NCBI RefSeq assembly: GCF_000374185.1
Contig: NZ_KB910518.1
Coordinates: 2,985,687-3,049,686 of the forward strand
DNA: 64,000 nt
Origin: Paenibacillus sp. HW567
Lineage (GTDB): Bacteria > Bacillota > Bacilli > Paenibacillales > Paenibacillaceae
Direction of reading: 5' to 3'
Below the pieces are notes generated by a model that worked only from the letters and a program-made list of their open reading frames with translations, was not told the DNA's origin and searched no databases. Below are positions 42,539-52,072 of this stretch, one piece after another (position 1 is the stretch's first letter; every line of letters starts with the position of its first letter). The position numbers and the translations under genes were made by a program.

Positions 42539-42552
42539 TTGGGAAAATGAAT

Positions 42553-42587
42553 AAAGCCGCGCTCCTCAGGACAAGGAACACGGCTTC
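42553..42587 (-). terminator. Terminator after the sensor operon
   Basis: AAGCCGTGTTCCT pairs imperfectly with AGGAGCGCGGCTT, and the minus-strand tail is TTTATT. It separates the sensory genes from the importer. Confidence 0.6.
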
Positions 42588-42622
42588 GGCCGAAACGGTA
42601 TTGATTCAATTTCATTGGATGC

Positions 42623-43840
42623 TCAAGTCAGCTCCTCTTCACTCCGCAGCACGCCTTTACGGAATTGCAGGGGCGAGACGCCGGTTTGCTTCTTAAACGC
42701 AGTGCTGAAATAATGCTGGGTTTCGTAGCCTGTGCGCTCGGCCACCTCAAGAATGCTCAGCTCTGTCGAGTGGAGCAGTTGCGCTGCTTTGCGGATGCGG
42801 ATCTGCGTCAGGTAGGTTCCGAAGGATTCGCCCAGCTCCTGCTTGAACAACCGGCTGAGATAGACCGGCGAAGCCTGGAGGCTGCCGGCTATGGATTCCA
42901 GGGTAAGCCCGTATTCGCCGTAGTGCTCCAGCATATACTGTCTGGCTCTGCGGACCAATGGCGACAGCGGCTGCTCCCGGGTTAGAGCCGTTCTGCATTT
43001 GCGGTAGGCCGCAGCCAGCCCGGTAATATCACCTTGGACCGCTTGTGTCGCCACTTGCGCAGCGATTTTGAGATTGCTCCGCACCGCCGCTTCAGCCCCG
43101 GCTAACACCTTCTCCCCCGCAGCATCCCAGAGCAGAATGATAATCTGGCCGGCGGCATCGCGAAAAACGGCCTTGGGATAATCCTGCAGCAGCTCCGTAA
43201 CGATATTCTCAATCGCGAACAGAAACAACTGCCGCTCCTGCTCCTTCAGTCCTGACGGATGGGCTTCCCATCTCCAGCGGATGATGCCGATCAGCTCCGG
43301 CCGCTCCTCGGGCAATTGCAGGAACCGCAGTTGCTCTCTGATTTCGCTCTGGCTTAAGCTGCCTTCCAGCCACTCCTGGCAGAAGCGTTCCCGCAGCAGC
43401 GGAAAATTCTTGAGAATCTGCCGGGAGGCCTGCTGCAGATGCTGGCTTTTTTGCTGCTCAAGCCGCAGCTCATCCCTGACCCCCCGCAGCACCTGCATGA
43501 GCTGCTTCGGCTCTGCGGGCTTGAGAATGTAATCATTCACCTGCAGCCGGATCGACTCCTGGGCATACGAGAATTCATCATGTCCGGTGATGACAATGAT
43601 TTTGCAGTGAGGCAGGTCCTCTCTCAGTCTCTTCATCAGCTCAATGCCATGCATGATCGGCATGTTCAGATCGACCAGCGCAATGTGCACTTCACACTCA
43701 ATAGCCAGCTCAAGCGCCTCTTCGCCGTCCTCCGCTTCCGCGACCACCTGCATGCTAAGCTCTTCCCAATCTACACATTGTCTAATGCCGTCACGGATAA
43801 TCGCTTCGTCATCGGCAATCATAACCTTCCAGTAATCCAT
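42623..43840 (-). CDS. Response regulator, YesN/AraC type
   Basis: A 405-residue regulator with an N-terminal receiver (acidic pair Asp10-Asp11, phospho-acceptor Asp57 in ALVDLNMP) and a C-terminal AraC DNA-binding region (LTLESIAGSLQASPVYLSRLFKQ and ILEVAERTGYETQHYFSTAFKKQ). The start at 43840 has AGGAGGAAC about 10 bases upstream; an in-frame ATG at 43873 would run across the kinase stop. It most likely activates the ChvE-type operon, which starts only 226 bases downstream. Confidence 0.9.
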   Translation of the reverse strand: MDYWKVMIADDEAIIRDGIRQCVDWEELSMQVVAEAEDGEEALELAIECEVHIALVDLNMPIMHGIELMKRLREDLPHCKIIVITGHDEFSYAQESIRLQVNDYILKPAEPKQLMQVLRGVRDELRLEQQKSQHLQQASRQILKNFPLLRERFCQEWLEGSLSQSEIREQLRFLQLPEERPELIGIIRWRWEAHPSGLKEQERQLFLFAIENIVTELLQDYPKAVFRDAAGQIIILLWDAAGEKVLAGAEAAVRSNLKIAAQVATQAVQGDITGLAAAYRKCRTALTREQPLSPLVRRARQYMLEHYGEYGLTLESIAGSLQASPVYLSRLFKQELGESFGTYLTQIRIRKAAQLLHSTELSILEVAERTGYETQHYFSTAFKKQTGVSPLQFRKGVLRSEEELT

Positions 43841-43865
43841 GCGCTCAAGGTTCCTCCTATTCTCA

Positions 43866-45728
43866 TCAATCATCCGGATAGCTGCTGCGGACCACCGGAT
43901 GGCGGACAGTCACTACCGTTCCTGCGCCCGGTTCACTTGCAATGCTGAGTCCGTACGGCTCGCCGTAAGTGAGCCTGATCCGGGCCTGCACATTCAGGAT
44001 TCCATATCCGCTCCCCGTGCTGCCCGGCAAAGGCTGCTCCGTTTCGGCGGCATCGAATGTCGCGCTTCCCACCTCCTGTAGACGCTGCTGCAACAGGGCA
44101 AGGCGTTCCTCCGGCATCCCCGCTCCGTCATCGCGGACGGTTAAGACCAGATCGCCTTCCCGCTGGCTTACCTCGATGTCAAGCTGTCCGGGACCGCGCC
44201 GCTCCTTAATTCCGTGATAAATTGCATTTTCCACCATCGGCTGCAGGAGCAGCTTCAGCACATACAGCTCCTGTAGTTGAGGCTCTACATGAATACTATA
44301 ATTCAGCTTGCTGCTGTAGCGGACATGCTGGATTTTCAGATAACTTACGATATGCTCCAGCTCGTCGGAGAGCGGAACAAGATCACTGCCCTTGCTGAGC
44401 CCCAGCCGGAACAGCTTGGAGAGGGATTGTACCACCTCGGCAATATCCTCAGCCCCCTTGCTGCGGGCCATCCAGTGTATAGTATCCAAGGTGTTGTACA
44501 GAAAATGCGGCTTGATATGCGCCTGCAGACTGCGCAGCTCCGCCTCCCGTTTCTGCCGTGCCTGCAGCTCCGTTAAGGCAAGCAGCCGGGAAATCTGGGC
44601 AAGCATGGTGTTAAAGCTGCGTCCGAGCAGGCCGATTTCGTCGGAGCGGTTGCCCCAGTAGCGGATCGTCAAATCCCCCGACTGCGCTTTGCTCATGAAG
44701 GAAGCGAGCTGTCCAATCGGGCGGGAAATGGAATAGGCCAAATAGAACGAAGCAGTCATGCCCAGCATACAGACAACAAATACAAAGGTGACAACGTTAA
44801 AGGTAATTTCCCGCACTCCAAAGGCCGACTCTTCCATCGGGAACACGCCCAGGGTCGTCCAGCCCGTAAAGGATGAGGTTCTGTAGATCAACTGCAAATC
44901 ACGGCCGTCTACGCTCTCCGAAGTAATGCCTGAGGTTCCGGTGAACAGACCCGCAGGAATATTGCTCATAAAAGGATGCGGCGGCGAGTAGATCAGTTCT
45001 CCCCGGTCATCGAACACCGTCAGGTAGCCCGTTTTGCCCAGTGTAACGTCCTTGGCCGTTTCAGCGATGACACGCAGCTTCAGATCCACGAGCACAACCC
45101 CTTGAACCACCTGTGTCTCAGGATCAATAATCGCCCGGACGGCTGACACAACCTCGCTCTCCTTGTAGTCCACATGGGACATGACTGCGCGGCCGTAGGG
45201 ATGTCCTACAATTTTGAAAATCCCTTTATTGGACACGGCTTCCTTGTACCACTTCTCGCTAGTCAGAGTCGTACCGGGACGGGTATACATTTCATTGCTG
45301 ATGAAATCTCCATCCCGGTTGACCAGCATGATCCCGGCAATCTCGGAGCTGAGTGTAGTAAAGCCCTGGAGAAACTTGCGGATAGTATATTCCGCCGACT
45401 CCCCTTTGACACCCGGGCCTGCGGCTTGTGCCGGAGGCTTCATTATGCCCTTCAGGAACGCCTGCACCCCCGGGTCGAAGGAGATCAGATAGGTTATTTT
45501 CTGCAAATTCTCTGCATCATTCTCCAGCGCCGAATTGACCTTGCCGATCAGTTGCATCGTATTCTCATTGCTCTGCTGCTCCACTATGCGGTCAACGGTC
45601 CAGCCGATCAGCAGCCCAAGCCCGATGGACGGCAAAATGCTGATCAGCAGAAAATGGATAATCAGCTTGTAACGGATCGGTAAATTGTTGAATTTCAGCT
45701 TCTCCATCATCAGGCTGCCTCTGCGCAT
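43866..45728 (-). CDS. Sensor histidine kinase, YesM type
   Basis: A 620-residue membrane kinase. Two TM helices flank a large dCache-like extracellular domain (about residues 40-300), followed by HAMP and the kinase core (IKPHFLYNTLDTIHWMAR, ENAIYHGIKERRG, DDGAGMPEERL, GYGILNVQARI). The start at 45728 gives 8 bases from GGAGG; two other ATG codons are near. It overlaps the regulator's upstream region, so both are coupled, and follows the anchored binding protein by 24 bases. Confidence 0.9.
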   Translation of the reverse strand: MRRGSLMMEKLKFNNLPIRYKLIIHFLLISILPSIGLGLLIGWTVDRIVEQQSNENTMQLIGKVNSALENDAENLQKITYLISFDPGVQAFLKGIMKPPAQAAGPGVKGESAEYTIRKFLQGFTTLSSEIAGIMLVNRDGDFISNEMYTRPGTTLTSEKWYKEAVSNKGIFKIVGHPYGRAVMSHVDYKESEVVSAVRAIIDPETQVVQGVVLVDLKLRVIAETAKDVTLGKTGYLTVFDDRGELIYSPPHPFMSNIPAGLFTGTSGITSESVDGRDLQLIYRTSSFTGWTTLGVFPMEESAFGVREITFNVVTFVFVVCMLGMTASFYLAYSISRPIGQLASFMSKAQSGDLTIRYWGNRSDEIGLLGRSFNTMLAQISRLLALTELQARQKREAELRSLQAHIKPHFLYNTLDTIHWMARSKGAEDIAEVVQSLSKLFRLGLSKGSDLVPLSDELEHIVSYLKIQHVRYSSKLNYSIHVEPQLQELYVLKLLLQPMVENAIYHGIKERRGPGQLDIEVSQREGDLVLTVRDDGAGMPEERLALLQQRLQEVGSATFDAAETEQPLPGSTGSGYGILNVQARIRLTYGEPYGLSIASEPGAGTVVTVRHPVVRSSYPDD

Positions 45729-45752
45729 CCGCATTTCCTCCTCTGCCGCAGC

Positions 45753-46766
45753 CTATTTGGCATAATAGTTGTCCACATTGGCCCGGGTCACCACGTCGAT
45801 TCCGGTATCCACTGTATCCGGCACGGGCAGCGGCTTGTTCCCCGTATAAGCATTCGGATTCTCCGCCAGATTGCGGTGTAATTGGAACAGCTCCATTAGA
45901 GACCAATAGCCCATATTCCAGGTTCCCTGCGCCATCGTTGCCGCGATCTTCCCTTCCTTTACCAGATCAAGTGTGCCTTTATCCGTGTCGAAGCTGATAA
46001 TCTTCAGCGTTGACACGCTGCCCTGCTGCGCCTCCACCGCTTCGGCCACACCGATCCCGCCATTGGACTCTGTAGCAAAAATCCCTGCAAGCTGCGGATA
46101 CTGGGTCAAAAGCTGCTCCGCTGCCTCTCGCGAAGCGACCTGGTCGCCGCGGCCATCCTTCACCGACACCAGCTTCATCCCCGGAAATTCGCTGCGTACG
46201 GTGTAGCTGAACCCTTCGGTCCGCTCCTGATGATTATGCTGGTCAGGCGTTGTTATAATCGCGACCTCGCCTTTGCCTCCGGTAAGCTCGGCCATTTTAC
46301 GGGCCGCCTCGACCCCGGCATTGTAATTATTAGTGCCAAGGAATGAATACGCTTTGCTGTTCGGCGCCCCCGAGTCAAAGAGCACCACCGGTATGCCGCT
46401 CTCCACCGCCTTGTTGATGGTAGCCGTGAGCAGCTTGGAATTCACTGCCGATATCGCGATGCCTGCGGGCTTCCTGGCAATGACCTGCTCCAGCACCGTC
46501 ATCTGCTCACTCGCATTATGCTGCGTCGAGCCGTGGTATTCTACGGAGACGTTCAGCTCCTCTGCCGCATCCTCGAAGCCCTTCAGCACGCTTTTCCAGT
46601 AGTCAATGCCGCTCTGAAACGTAACCATCACGTATTTGTCTGCGATATTGCCGCGAAGTCCGGCGGTTTCCCACGGGTCTGCGGGTTTGGCCTGCAGCTT
46701 GTAATTCAGCACATAAATCAGGAAAATGCCAATCAGCAGCACATAGACCAGCCACAGCTTTTTCAC
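45753..46766 (-). CDS. Membrane-anchored sugar-binding protein, probable sensor subunit
   Basis: A 337-residue type-1 periplasmic binding protein (RbsB/YtfQ-like). N-terminus: a hydrophobic stretch (LWLVYVLLIGIFLIYVLN) with no lipobox Cys, so it should remain anchored by this segment. The GTG start at 46766 is chosen from AAAGGGG 8 bases upstream; a TTG at 46784 is the alternative. It precedes the kinase and regulator, which fits the XylFII/LytS/YesN idea of a sugar-bound protein controlling a kinase. The importer has its own separate binding protein (41300-42397). Confidence 0.8.
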   Translation of the reverse strand: MKKLWLVYVLLIGIFLIYVLNYKLQAKPADPWETAGLRGNIADKYVMVTFQSGIDYWKSVLKGFEDAAEELNVSVEYHGSTQHNASEQMTVLEQVIARKPAGIAISAVNSKLLTATINKAVESGIPVVLFDSGAPNSKAYSFLGTNNYNAGVEAARKMAELTGGKGEVAIITTPDQHNHQERTEGFSYTVRSEFPGMKLVSVKDGRGDQVASREAAEQLLTQYPQLAGIFATESNGGIGVAEAVEAQQGSVSTLKIISFDTDKGTLDLVKEGKIAATMAQGTWNMGYWSLMELFQLHRNLAENPNAYTGNKPLPVPDTVDTGIDVVTRANVDNYYAK

Positions 46767-46813
46767 AATTGTAACCCCTTTCAAAACAAACGAGGATAAG
46801 ATACCGGCGTTAG

Positions 46814-46855
46814 AAAAAAGCAGGATCGCTTTGAAGTAAGGATCACTGCTTTTTT
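46814..46855 (-). terminator. Terminator of the LTA-synthase-like gene
   Basis: AAAAAAGCAG pairs with CTGCTTTTTT, with inner GATC/GATC pairing. It lies about 50 bases past the gene end. Confidence 0.8.
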
Positions 46856-46903
46856 ATATTAAATCTTTGATATCCCGCCGTCTATACTATATTTACGGTA
46901 ATT

Positions 46904-48709
46904 CTAATACATCAATTCCGCGGCGTACCCTTCTCCCTCCAGCAGATCATATTCCACCATGCGGTAGTCATCCAGCAGCGCCTGCTGGTCAGCAGTAAGC
47001 TCGGAGAGCACACCGGAAGCGCCGATCAGCACGTTTTTGCTCAGGCCGGGAAGCTCTGTCTGAACCTGCTCCAGCATTTTGTAGTAGGGTGTCAGCGGCT
47101 GGCCCGACAGCTTAAATACGGTTGGCCCCAGATAGGCAGGGCTGATCGTTCCCAGCGGCTCCTTGCCGATGTCGAAATTAGCGAGAACCATCAGCTTGGT
47201 TTCATGCTTAAGTCTCGGCTCCCGATCCCAGCCCGCATCCGTATAGATTCCCGCTGACAGTGCCGGAAGATGGTCCCCCCAGAACACAGCAATCGTAGGC
47301 CGCTTAATCGTCTTCAGCTCCTGCTGCAACAGGCTAAGCGCCTCATCGGTCAGCTTCGTGTCCTGAACGTAGGTTTCCAGCTCGTCCTTCCGCTCCTCCG
47401 CTTCTCCCTGCACGGTAATGGTATTGGGACCATTCAGCCCTTTGGTAAAGGGAAAATGATTCTGCATCGTTACCAAATGCAAAAAGGTTGGAGTATCTGA
47501 CGCTTTCAGCTCACGGACGGCCTCCTGCACAGCAGCTTTGTCGGAGATGTAACCATTCGGTGTGATCCGCTCAGCATCCTGCAGATCCTTCTCGCTCGTG
47601 AACCGGTCAAAGCCAAGCACCGGATAGACCCGGTTGCGGTTGTAGAACGTATCGTCGAACGGATGCAGCGCAAGCGTCTGATAGCCCCGTTCCTTCAGGA
47701 TGCTGACGATGGAAGGCAACGAGGACATTTTGACAATCCGCTGCTGGTAAGGAATTGAGCCGTCACCGAGAAAATACATCGACAGCCCCGTCAACGCCTC
47801 AAATTCGACATTCGCCGTATTGCCGCCGAACTCGGGGGAGAGCAGAAATCCGGCTGGGGTGACATTTTCTTGCTGATGAATGAACGTTAACGGATCTTCG
47901 CTGAATTCAAGACCCGGCAGCCGGGTAGGATCGAAGAATGCCTCATCCATCATGAACATGATATTAGGCTGCTTCGCCGTCGCTTTTGCAGAAGCCGTAT
48001 CCGGCAAGGCGCTATATTTTGCGGCAATGTCTTCTATCGCCTTGCGGCTGTATCCCTCAGGCTTCTCTAGCAGGTTCTGGCGCAGATTTCCCGCAAAAGC
48101 AAACACAAAGCCATTTTCCGAGTAATTCACCTTCTGGTTCCAAAAAATATTCTGGTAATTCAGAGAGGAGGCGAACGTTGCTTGCCCGCTGACCATCACA
48201 ATAAAACCGGCAATCATACCAACGGACACGGCTGTAAAAAAGAAACGCAGCGGCAGTTGAATTCTGACCTTGGGCAGCTTGATGATTATCCAGATTACTC
48301 CTGCGGCCAGCAGAACCCCAAGCCCGATGGCCAGCGGAGAGATCATGCCTTTGGTAATTTTGCTCATTTCAGAGGCGTTTTTCAGCAGCATCAAATCCCA
48401 CGGGAATAACGGCTCCCCCGTCGTGTGCTGTTTCTTATAGTTGGCAATGCCCAGCAAAAGAATCAGCACCGAAGCAAGCGCCGGACCCGTATAGATATTA
48501 GGTAAAACCACCGAAAAGGCTAATAGAATAAAGAAAAATAACAGGCTTCCGCATATATACAGCCAATAGGAATTCCCAATCCAAACTAATACACTCATGA
48601 AATCCATTTGAAGGGAAGCCGCCTGCATGAAAAAGTTCAGCACAAAACCTCCCAGCAGCAAGCTGAGCAGGAATAATCCTAATTTTTTGGAAGGTAAAAA
48701 ATGACGCAA
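46904..48709 (-). CDS. LTA synthase/phosphoglycerol transferase family sulfatase
   Basis: A 601-residue protein with about five N-terminal TM segments and an extracellular sulfatase-fold domain. GGNTANVEFEALTG supplies the catalytic Thr, and FWGDHLPALSA and HLVTMQNHFPF carry metal-binding His/Asp. This is the LtaS family, so it may polymerise or modify a glycerol-phosphate polymer of the envelope. TTG start with TAGGAGTGG 10 bases upstream. It is a lone gene. Confidence 0.85.
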   Translation of the reverse strand: MRHFLPSKKLGLFLLSLLLGGFVLNFFMQAASLQMDFMSVLVWIGNSYWLYICGSLLFFFILLAFSVVLPNIYTGPALASVLILLLGIANYKKQHTTGEPLFPWDLMLLKNASEMSKITKGMISPLAIGLGVLLAAGVIWIIIKLPKVRIQLPLRFFFTAVSVGMIAGFIVMVSGQATFASSLNYQNIFWNQKVNYSENGFVFAFAGNLRQNLLEKPEGYSRKAIEDIAAKYSALPDTASAKATAKQPNIMFMMDEAFFDPTRLPGLEFSEDPLTFIHQQENVTPAGFLLSPEFGGNTANVEFEALTGLSMYFLGDGSIPYQQRIVKMSSLPSIVSILKERGYQTLALHPFDDTFYNRNRVYPVLGFDRFTSEKDLQDAERITPNGYISDKAAVQEAVRELKASDTPTFLHLVTMQNHFPFTKGLNGPNTITVQGEAEERKDELETYVQDTKLTDEALSLLQQELKTIKRPTIAVFWGDHLPALSAGIYTDAGWDREPRLKHETKLMVLANFDIGKEPLGTISPAYLGPTVFKLSGQPLTPYYKMLEQVQTELPGLSKNVLIGASGVLSELTADQQALLDDYRMVEYDLLEGEGYAAELMY

Positions 48710-48782
48710 AACAATCCACTCCTATCTGTCTAAACGAATAGTATACACCTCTTTTCTTAAAGGAGGCTTAAAAAGAGGCAGC

Positions 48783-48822
48783 AAAAAAACAGGGCGCAGC
48801 AAAAAATCTCTGCACCCCGTTT
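48783..48822 (-). terminator. Terminator of the aldose epimerase gene
   Basis: AACGGGGTGCAG (minus strand) pairs with CTGCGCCCTGTT and is followed by TTTTTTT. Confidence 0.8.
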
Positions 48823-48851
48823 GCACCTGCTAACTATACGGATAGGATCAT

Positions 48852-49841
48852 CTATTTCACGTACAAGCGGCCGGTTTCTTCCCAATATTCGCCTGGTGCA
48901 AGGCTGAACAGACCAATTTCTTCTGCCGGCAGATCCACCTTAGGCGCGTTGACCAGGTTGATCTGCGGCTCTGGGCAGAAGAAGCCTTCTGTAGCGCCGT
49001 TGTTCCAGATCATCCATTGCTTGTAGGAGGTTCCGACATCATATACTAGAGTAACTCCGGCTTTGCTGTCCGTAAGCTCCATGCGGTTGCGTCCATTCTG
49101 GGCCACAGCGGTATAATGATTGTCCATGGGGGCATAGAAAGGATATAACCCTTCGTCACGCAGTGCAGCCTCATCGGCGGTAAGCTCCTGGAATGCGCCT
49201 GTCGGCAGCATGCGGTCATTAAGCTCCCAACGCTTGCCGAGAGTCAGCTTCACGCGGTAATCCTGCGGCGAGCTTGCGGGTGCGAACGGTGCATTAATCG
49301 CTGTGTGGAAGGCGAGCAGGCAAGGCATAAGCTTCTCTCCATCATTATGCACCTGCAAGTGCTGGGACAAACCTCCTTCTCCCAGGCTGTAGCGCAGCTT
49401 GATCGTGTATTTGAATGGAAGGTACTGGTAAGATGGATGATTTTCATCCACTTTGACTACTACAGTCACGAAGCTTTCGTTCTTGCCGGCGCCGAATTCC
49501 TCCACCTGCCATGCTGCTGTATGTAAGAACCCGTGCAGATGGTTGCCCGTTGCCGCTTCATTGACCGGGAGCTGATAGGTTTGTCCATTCCACGGAAATT
49601 TCCCATCCTCATACCGGTTCGGCGGAAACAATACCGGAATACCATGAATCCCCGGATTGGCTTTAAAGCCTTCCATCTCTTCCGCACCCGGCTCATGCAG
49701 GAAACGGTAACCGTTTTCGGTATCGCGGAAGCAGATCAGGTTGCCGCCGATTCCGGGCAGTACTGCTGCCTCGTAACGGCCAGCCTTCAGCCAGATTGCC
49801 GCTTCCCCCTCGTATTGTCCTTCATATGCTGTAATTGACAT
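48852..49841 (-). CDS. Aldose 1-epimerase family protein (galactose mutarotase-like)
   Basis: A 329-residue beta-supersandwich protein. Substrate-site motifs are visible: NHLHGFLHTAAW (His about 98), LAFHTAINAPF (catalytic His) and EGFFCPEPQIN (the Glu base). It should interconvert alpha and beta anomers of a hexose or pentose; the exact sugar is not evident. GGAAGGGAG precedes the ATG. It lies between two carbohydrate loci and may feed either. Confidence 0.85.
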   Translation of the reverse strand: MSITAYEGQYEGEAAIWLKAGRYEAAVLPGIGGNLICFRDTENGYRFLHEPGAEEMEGFKANPGIHGIPVLFPPNRYEDGKFPWNGQTYQLPVNEAATGNHLHGFLHTAAWQVEEFGAGKNESFVTVVVKVDENHPSYQYLPFKYTIKLRYSLGEGGLSQHLQVHNDGEKLMPCLLAFHTAINAPFAPASSPQDYRVKLTLGKRWELNDRMLPTGAFQELTADEAALRDEGLYPFYAPMDNHYTAVAQNGRNRMELTDSKAGVTLVYDVGTSYKQWMIWNNGATEGFFCPEPQINLVNAPKVDLPAEEIGLFSLAPGEYWEETGRLYVK

Positions 49842-49924
49842 TAAATGTTTCTCCCTTCCATAATCTCAAAATGACTCTCTCCTAGATAGATTACCACATC
49901 TGCCCAGGAGGTAAAATGTCATTT

Positions 49925-50647
49925 TTACAGTTGTTCAACCTCCACGCTCATCACATGTTCGATTTTCTTCACATCATAGTAAATTTCTGTAACATATTCA
50001 CGGTCTGGCGCAGAGATCAGCATCTCAATCACCTGTCTGCCATCCTCAAGATCCTTAATCGTTGTCCGCCGGATGATCCGTCCGTTTTTTTTCGATTTTC
50101 TGGATTCTGCCGCCTGGTGCTGCTCAATCTTCTGAATTACGTCAGTCAATACATAATTCGGCTCCATAATAATGGTGACGGAAATTTCATGCTTGTTCAA
50201 TACCTGTGGTCCGATAAGCCTGATCAAATACGGTACGGCGTTCACGGCGAACATCAGCAGTATAACGGCATAACCCGCCTCCACAAAAAACCCCGCGCCG
50301 ACCGCGATTCCGATCCCCGATGCGGTCCAGATCAGCGCCGCCGAGGTCAGGCCGGATATGGCATCCCCGCCCCGGCGCAGAATCACACCCGCTCCCAGGA
50401 ACCCGATCCCGCTGACAATCTGCGCCGCCAGACGCATCGGGTCCATACTCGGATGATTCGTTCCTCCAAACTTGTCGTATGCGTGAATGGAGACGAGCGT
50501 CACCAGACAGCTCGCAATACTGATGACCATACTGGTCCGAATCCCCAGCGGTTTCTGTTTCAATTGGCGGTCGATACCGATGAACAGCCCGAACAGCATG
50601 GCCACAAGCAGTTTAACAATTGATTCTGTGTGCAGATTAATATCCAT
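49925..50647 (-). CDS. MgtC/SapB family membrane protein
   Basis: A 240-residue protein: four or five TM helices (residues about 10-145) including the family core LFGLFIGIDRQLKQKPLGIRT and QIVSGIGFLGAGVILRRG, then a cytoplasmic ACT-like C-terminal domain. MgtC family members aid survival in low magnesium or acid. The start at 50647 has GAGGG 6 bases upstream; the longer frame to 50785 lacks a site. A hairpin-rich region lies upstream. Confidence 0.85.
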   Translation of the reverse strand: MDINLHTESIVKLLVAMLFGLFIGIDRQLKQKPLGIRTSMVISIASCLVTLVSIHAYDKFGGTNHPSMDPMRLAAQIVSGIGFLGAGVILRRGGDAISGLTSAALIWTASGIGIAVGAGFFVEAGYAVILLMFAVNAVPYLIRLIGPQVLNKHEISVTIIMEPNYVLTDVIQKIEQHQAAESRKSKKNGRIIRRTTIKDLEDGRQVIEMLISAPDREYVTEIYYDVKKIEHVMSVEVEQL

Positions 50648-50723
50648 AAGTGCCCTCGCTTCTAAGACAGATAGGAATAGTATACCTGAAAAATGCAGCA
50701 AATGCGCCTCCCTTTTCACACAC

Positions 50724-50803
50724 AGAAACGGCATCCCCGGTCTCCGCAGAGGGCTCTGCAGTATGGAATACTGCGGAGCATGCAAGAGACGGAATCCGTT
50801 TCT
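50724..50803. repeat. Large nested hairpin upstream of the MgtC-like gene
   Basis: AGAAACGG (50724-50731) pairs with CCGTTTCT (50796-50803); CTCCGCAG (50742-50749) pairs with CTGCGGAG (50771-50778); GCAT/ATGC lies between. It could act as a leader RNA or as a cruciform. A TATACT box closer to the gene suggests that it lies upstream of the promoter rather than in the transcript. Confidence 0.5.
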
Positions 50804-50866
50804 TTAGGTGAGGTTCAATTGAGTATATGCGGGTTAGGCATAACTATATTAATTAAATTCGGCTAT

Positions 50867-50927
50867 GGTCGTAACTGCGGGGAATGTTTGGACTTCCGGC
50901 CGCTGTTATGTTTGGATTTCTCTGATT
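50867..50927. repeat. 61-bp dispersed repeat, copy 1
   Basis: Differs at one position (A/T near 50884) from copy 2 at 52073-52133. Both contain GGACTTCCGGCCGCTG and GTTTGGATTTCTCTGATT. It lies in the gap after the GH105 gene, so together the copies flank that gene in direct orientation. Confidence 0.85.
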
Positions 50928-50976
50928 TACCTTTTTTATGATGTATAGTTCAACTAATATAGAGAAAATAGTAATA

Positions 50977-52011
50977 TTAACCAAACGGATTGCTAGTCGT
51001 CCGCAGCACCTGGGAGAGATACGCCAGTGTCAGGCCTTGGCCCCAGCCCTGAATCCTTTTGTTCGGAACCTGGCGGTATCCGTCGATATCATTCATCACG
51101 GCTGTACCCGCAGATACTTCGGTCACTGTGCCGTCTTCCTTGATTCTGGACAAAATCCCCTGGAGAGCAAGCTGCGAATATTTGTTGTAGAGCCTTCCCT
51201 GCATCAGCACCGCAGTGGCAATCCCCGCCGATGCGGACATCTCCAGGTAAGAGGGATCATCATCAAGCACGGTATGCCACAAGCCCTCAGGCGATTGCAG
51301 GCGGACAAGCGCAGCAAGCTGGTCGCGCAGCGAGCCTTCAATAATCATAAACGAGGGATGAGTGACCTCTACCAGCCGCAGTGCTTTGGCCATTGTTAAC
51401 GCTGCCCACGAATTGCCGCGTGCCCAGTAGATGCCCGACATATTATTCTGATTCACATGATCCCAGCCGTGATAATACAGGTTGGTATCGGAATTCTGCA
51501 GAAACTCCTCATGCCCGTGGTACTGAAGCAATCCGTCTTCAATATACTCCCGGTTATCCAGCAGAACGCCCATACGCAGCAGGTAATAGCCGGCCATGAA
51601 CATCGTATCCACCCAGGCCTGCTGCGGGAATACATGGGTAAGGGAATTCACTGTATGCTGAAAAATCCCCTGTGCGAAGCGCTCCGCCTTATGCCGCAGA
51701 AACTCAGCCATCTCAGTGGCGATGTCCAGGTACATCTGCTCCCCTGTAGCCTGATACAGCGTGATCAGACAGTGCCCGATGGACACGCCGTTGACGGACA
51801 GCTTGGGCAAACCCTCGGCAATGTTGTCATCGACCCAAGTCTTAAGCGCAAGCAAATATTCTTCTTTGCCCGTTGCCTCATAGGCTTCACAAATCCCGTA
51901 GAAAGCAACGCCTCCCGGCCAGTCCCAGGAGAAGTCCATACGCAGGGTGCGTTCGACCACACGGTCTATGGTGGCTTTGATTTGTTCTTCATCGTAGATA
52001 AAAGCAGGCAT
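50977..52011 (-). CDS. yesR: GH105 unsaturated rhamnogalacturonyl hydrolase (YesR/YteR-like)
   Basis: A 344-residue (alpha/alpha)6-barrel glycosidase of family GH88/105. It removes the unsaturated galacturonyl end left by rhamnogalacturonan lyases. Signature segments: FSWDWPGGVAFYGICEAYEATG, NGVSIGHCLITLYQATG, WVDTMFMAGYYLLRMG (catalytic Asp candidate in WVDT) and YWARGNSWAALTMAKAL. No signal peptide; cytoplasmic, acting on imported oligosaccharides. AAAGGTGTG precedes the ATG. Last member of the yes-like locus. Confidence 0.88.
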   Translation of the reverse strand: MPAFIYDEEQIKATIDRVVERTLRMDFSWDWPGGVAFYGICEAYEATGKEEYLLALKTWVDDNIAEGLPKLSVNGVSIGHCLITLYQATGEQMYLDIATEMAEFLRHKAERFAQGIFQHTVNSLTHVFPQQAWVDTMFMAGYYLLRMGVLLDNREYIEDGLLQYHGHEEFLQNSDTNLYYHGWDHVNQNNMSGIYWARGNSWAALTMAKALRLVEVTHPSFMIIEGSLRDQLAALVRLQSPEGLWHTVLDDDPSYLEMSASAGIATAVLMQGRLYNKYSQLALQGILSRIKEDGTVTEVSAGTAVMNDIDGYRQVPNKRIQGWGQGLTLAYLSQVLRTTSNPFG

Positions 52012-52072
52012 TCTTTTTCACACCTTTCTCTTTAAAAAATAATCTGAACTTTAGGCTTCCATCATAAGGTCT

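Noticed and set aside
50804..50840. TTAGGTGAGG and the following bases look like the 5' end of an M-box magnesium riboswitch, close to an MgtC gene.
   Set aside because: It points away from mgtC, no gene follows on that strand, and the rest of the M-box core is absent (the repeat copy begins instead).
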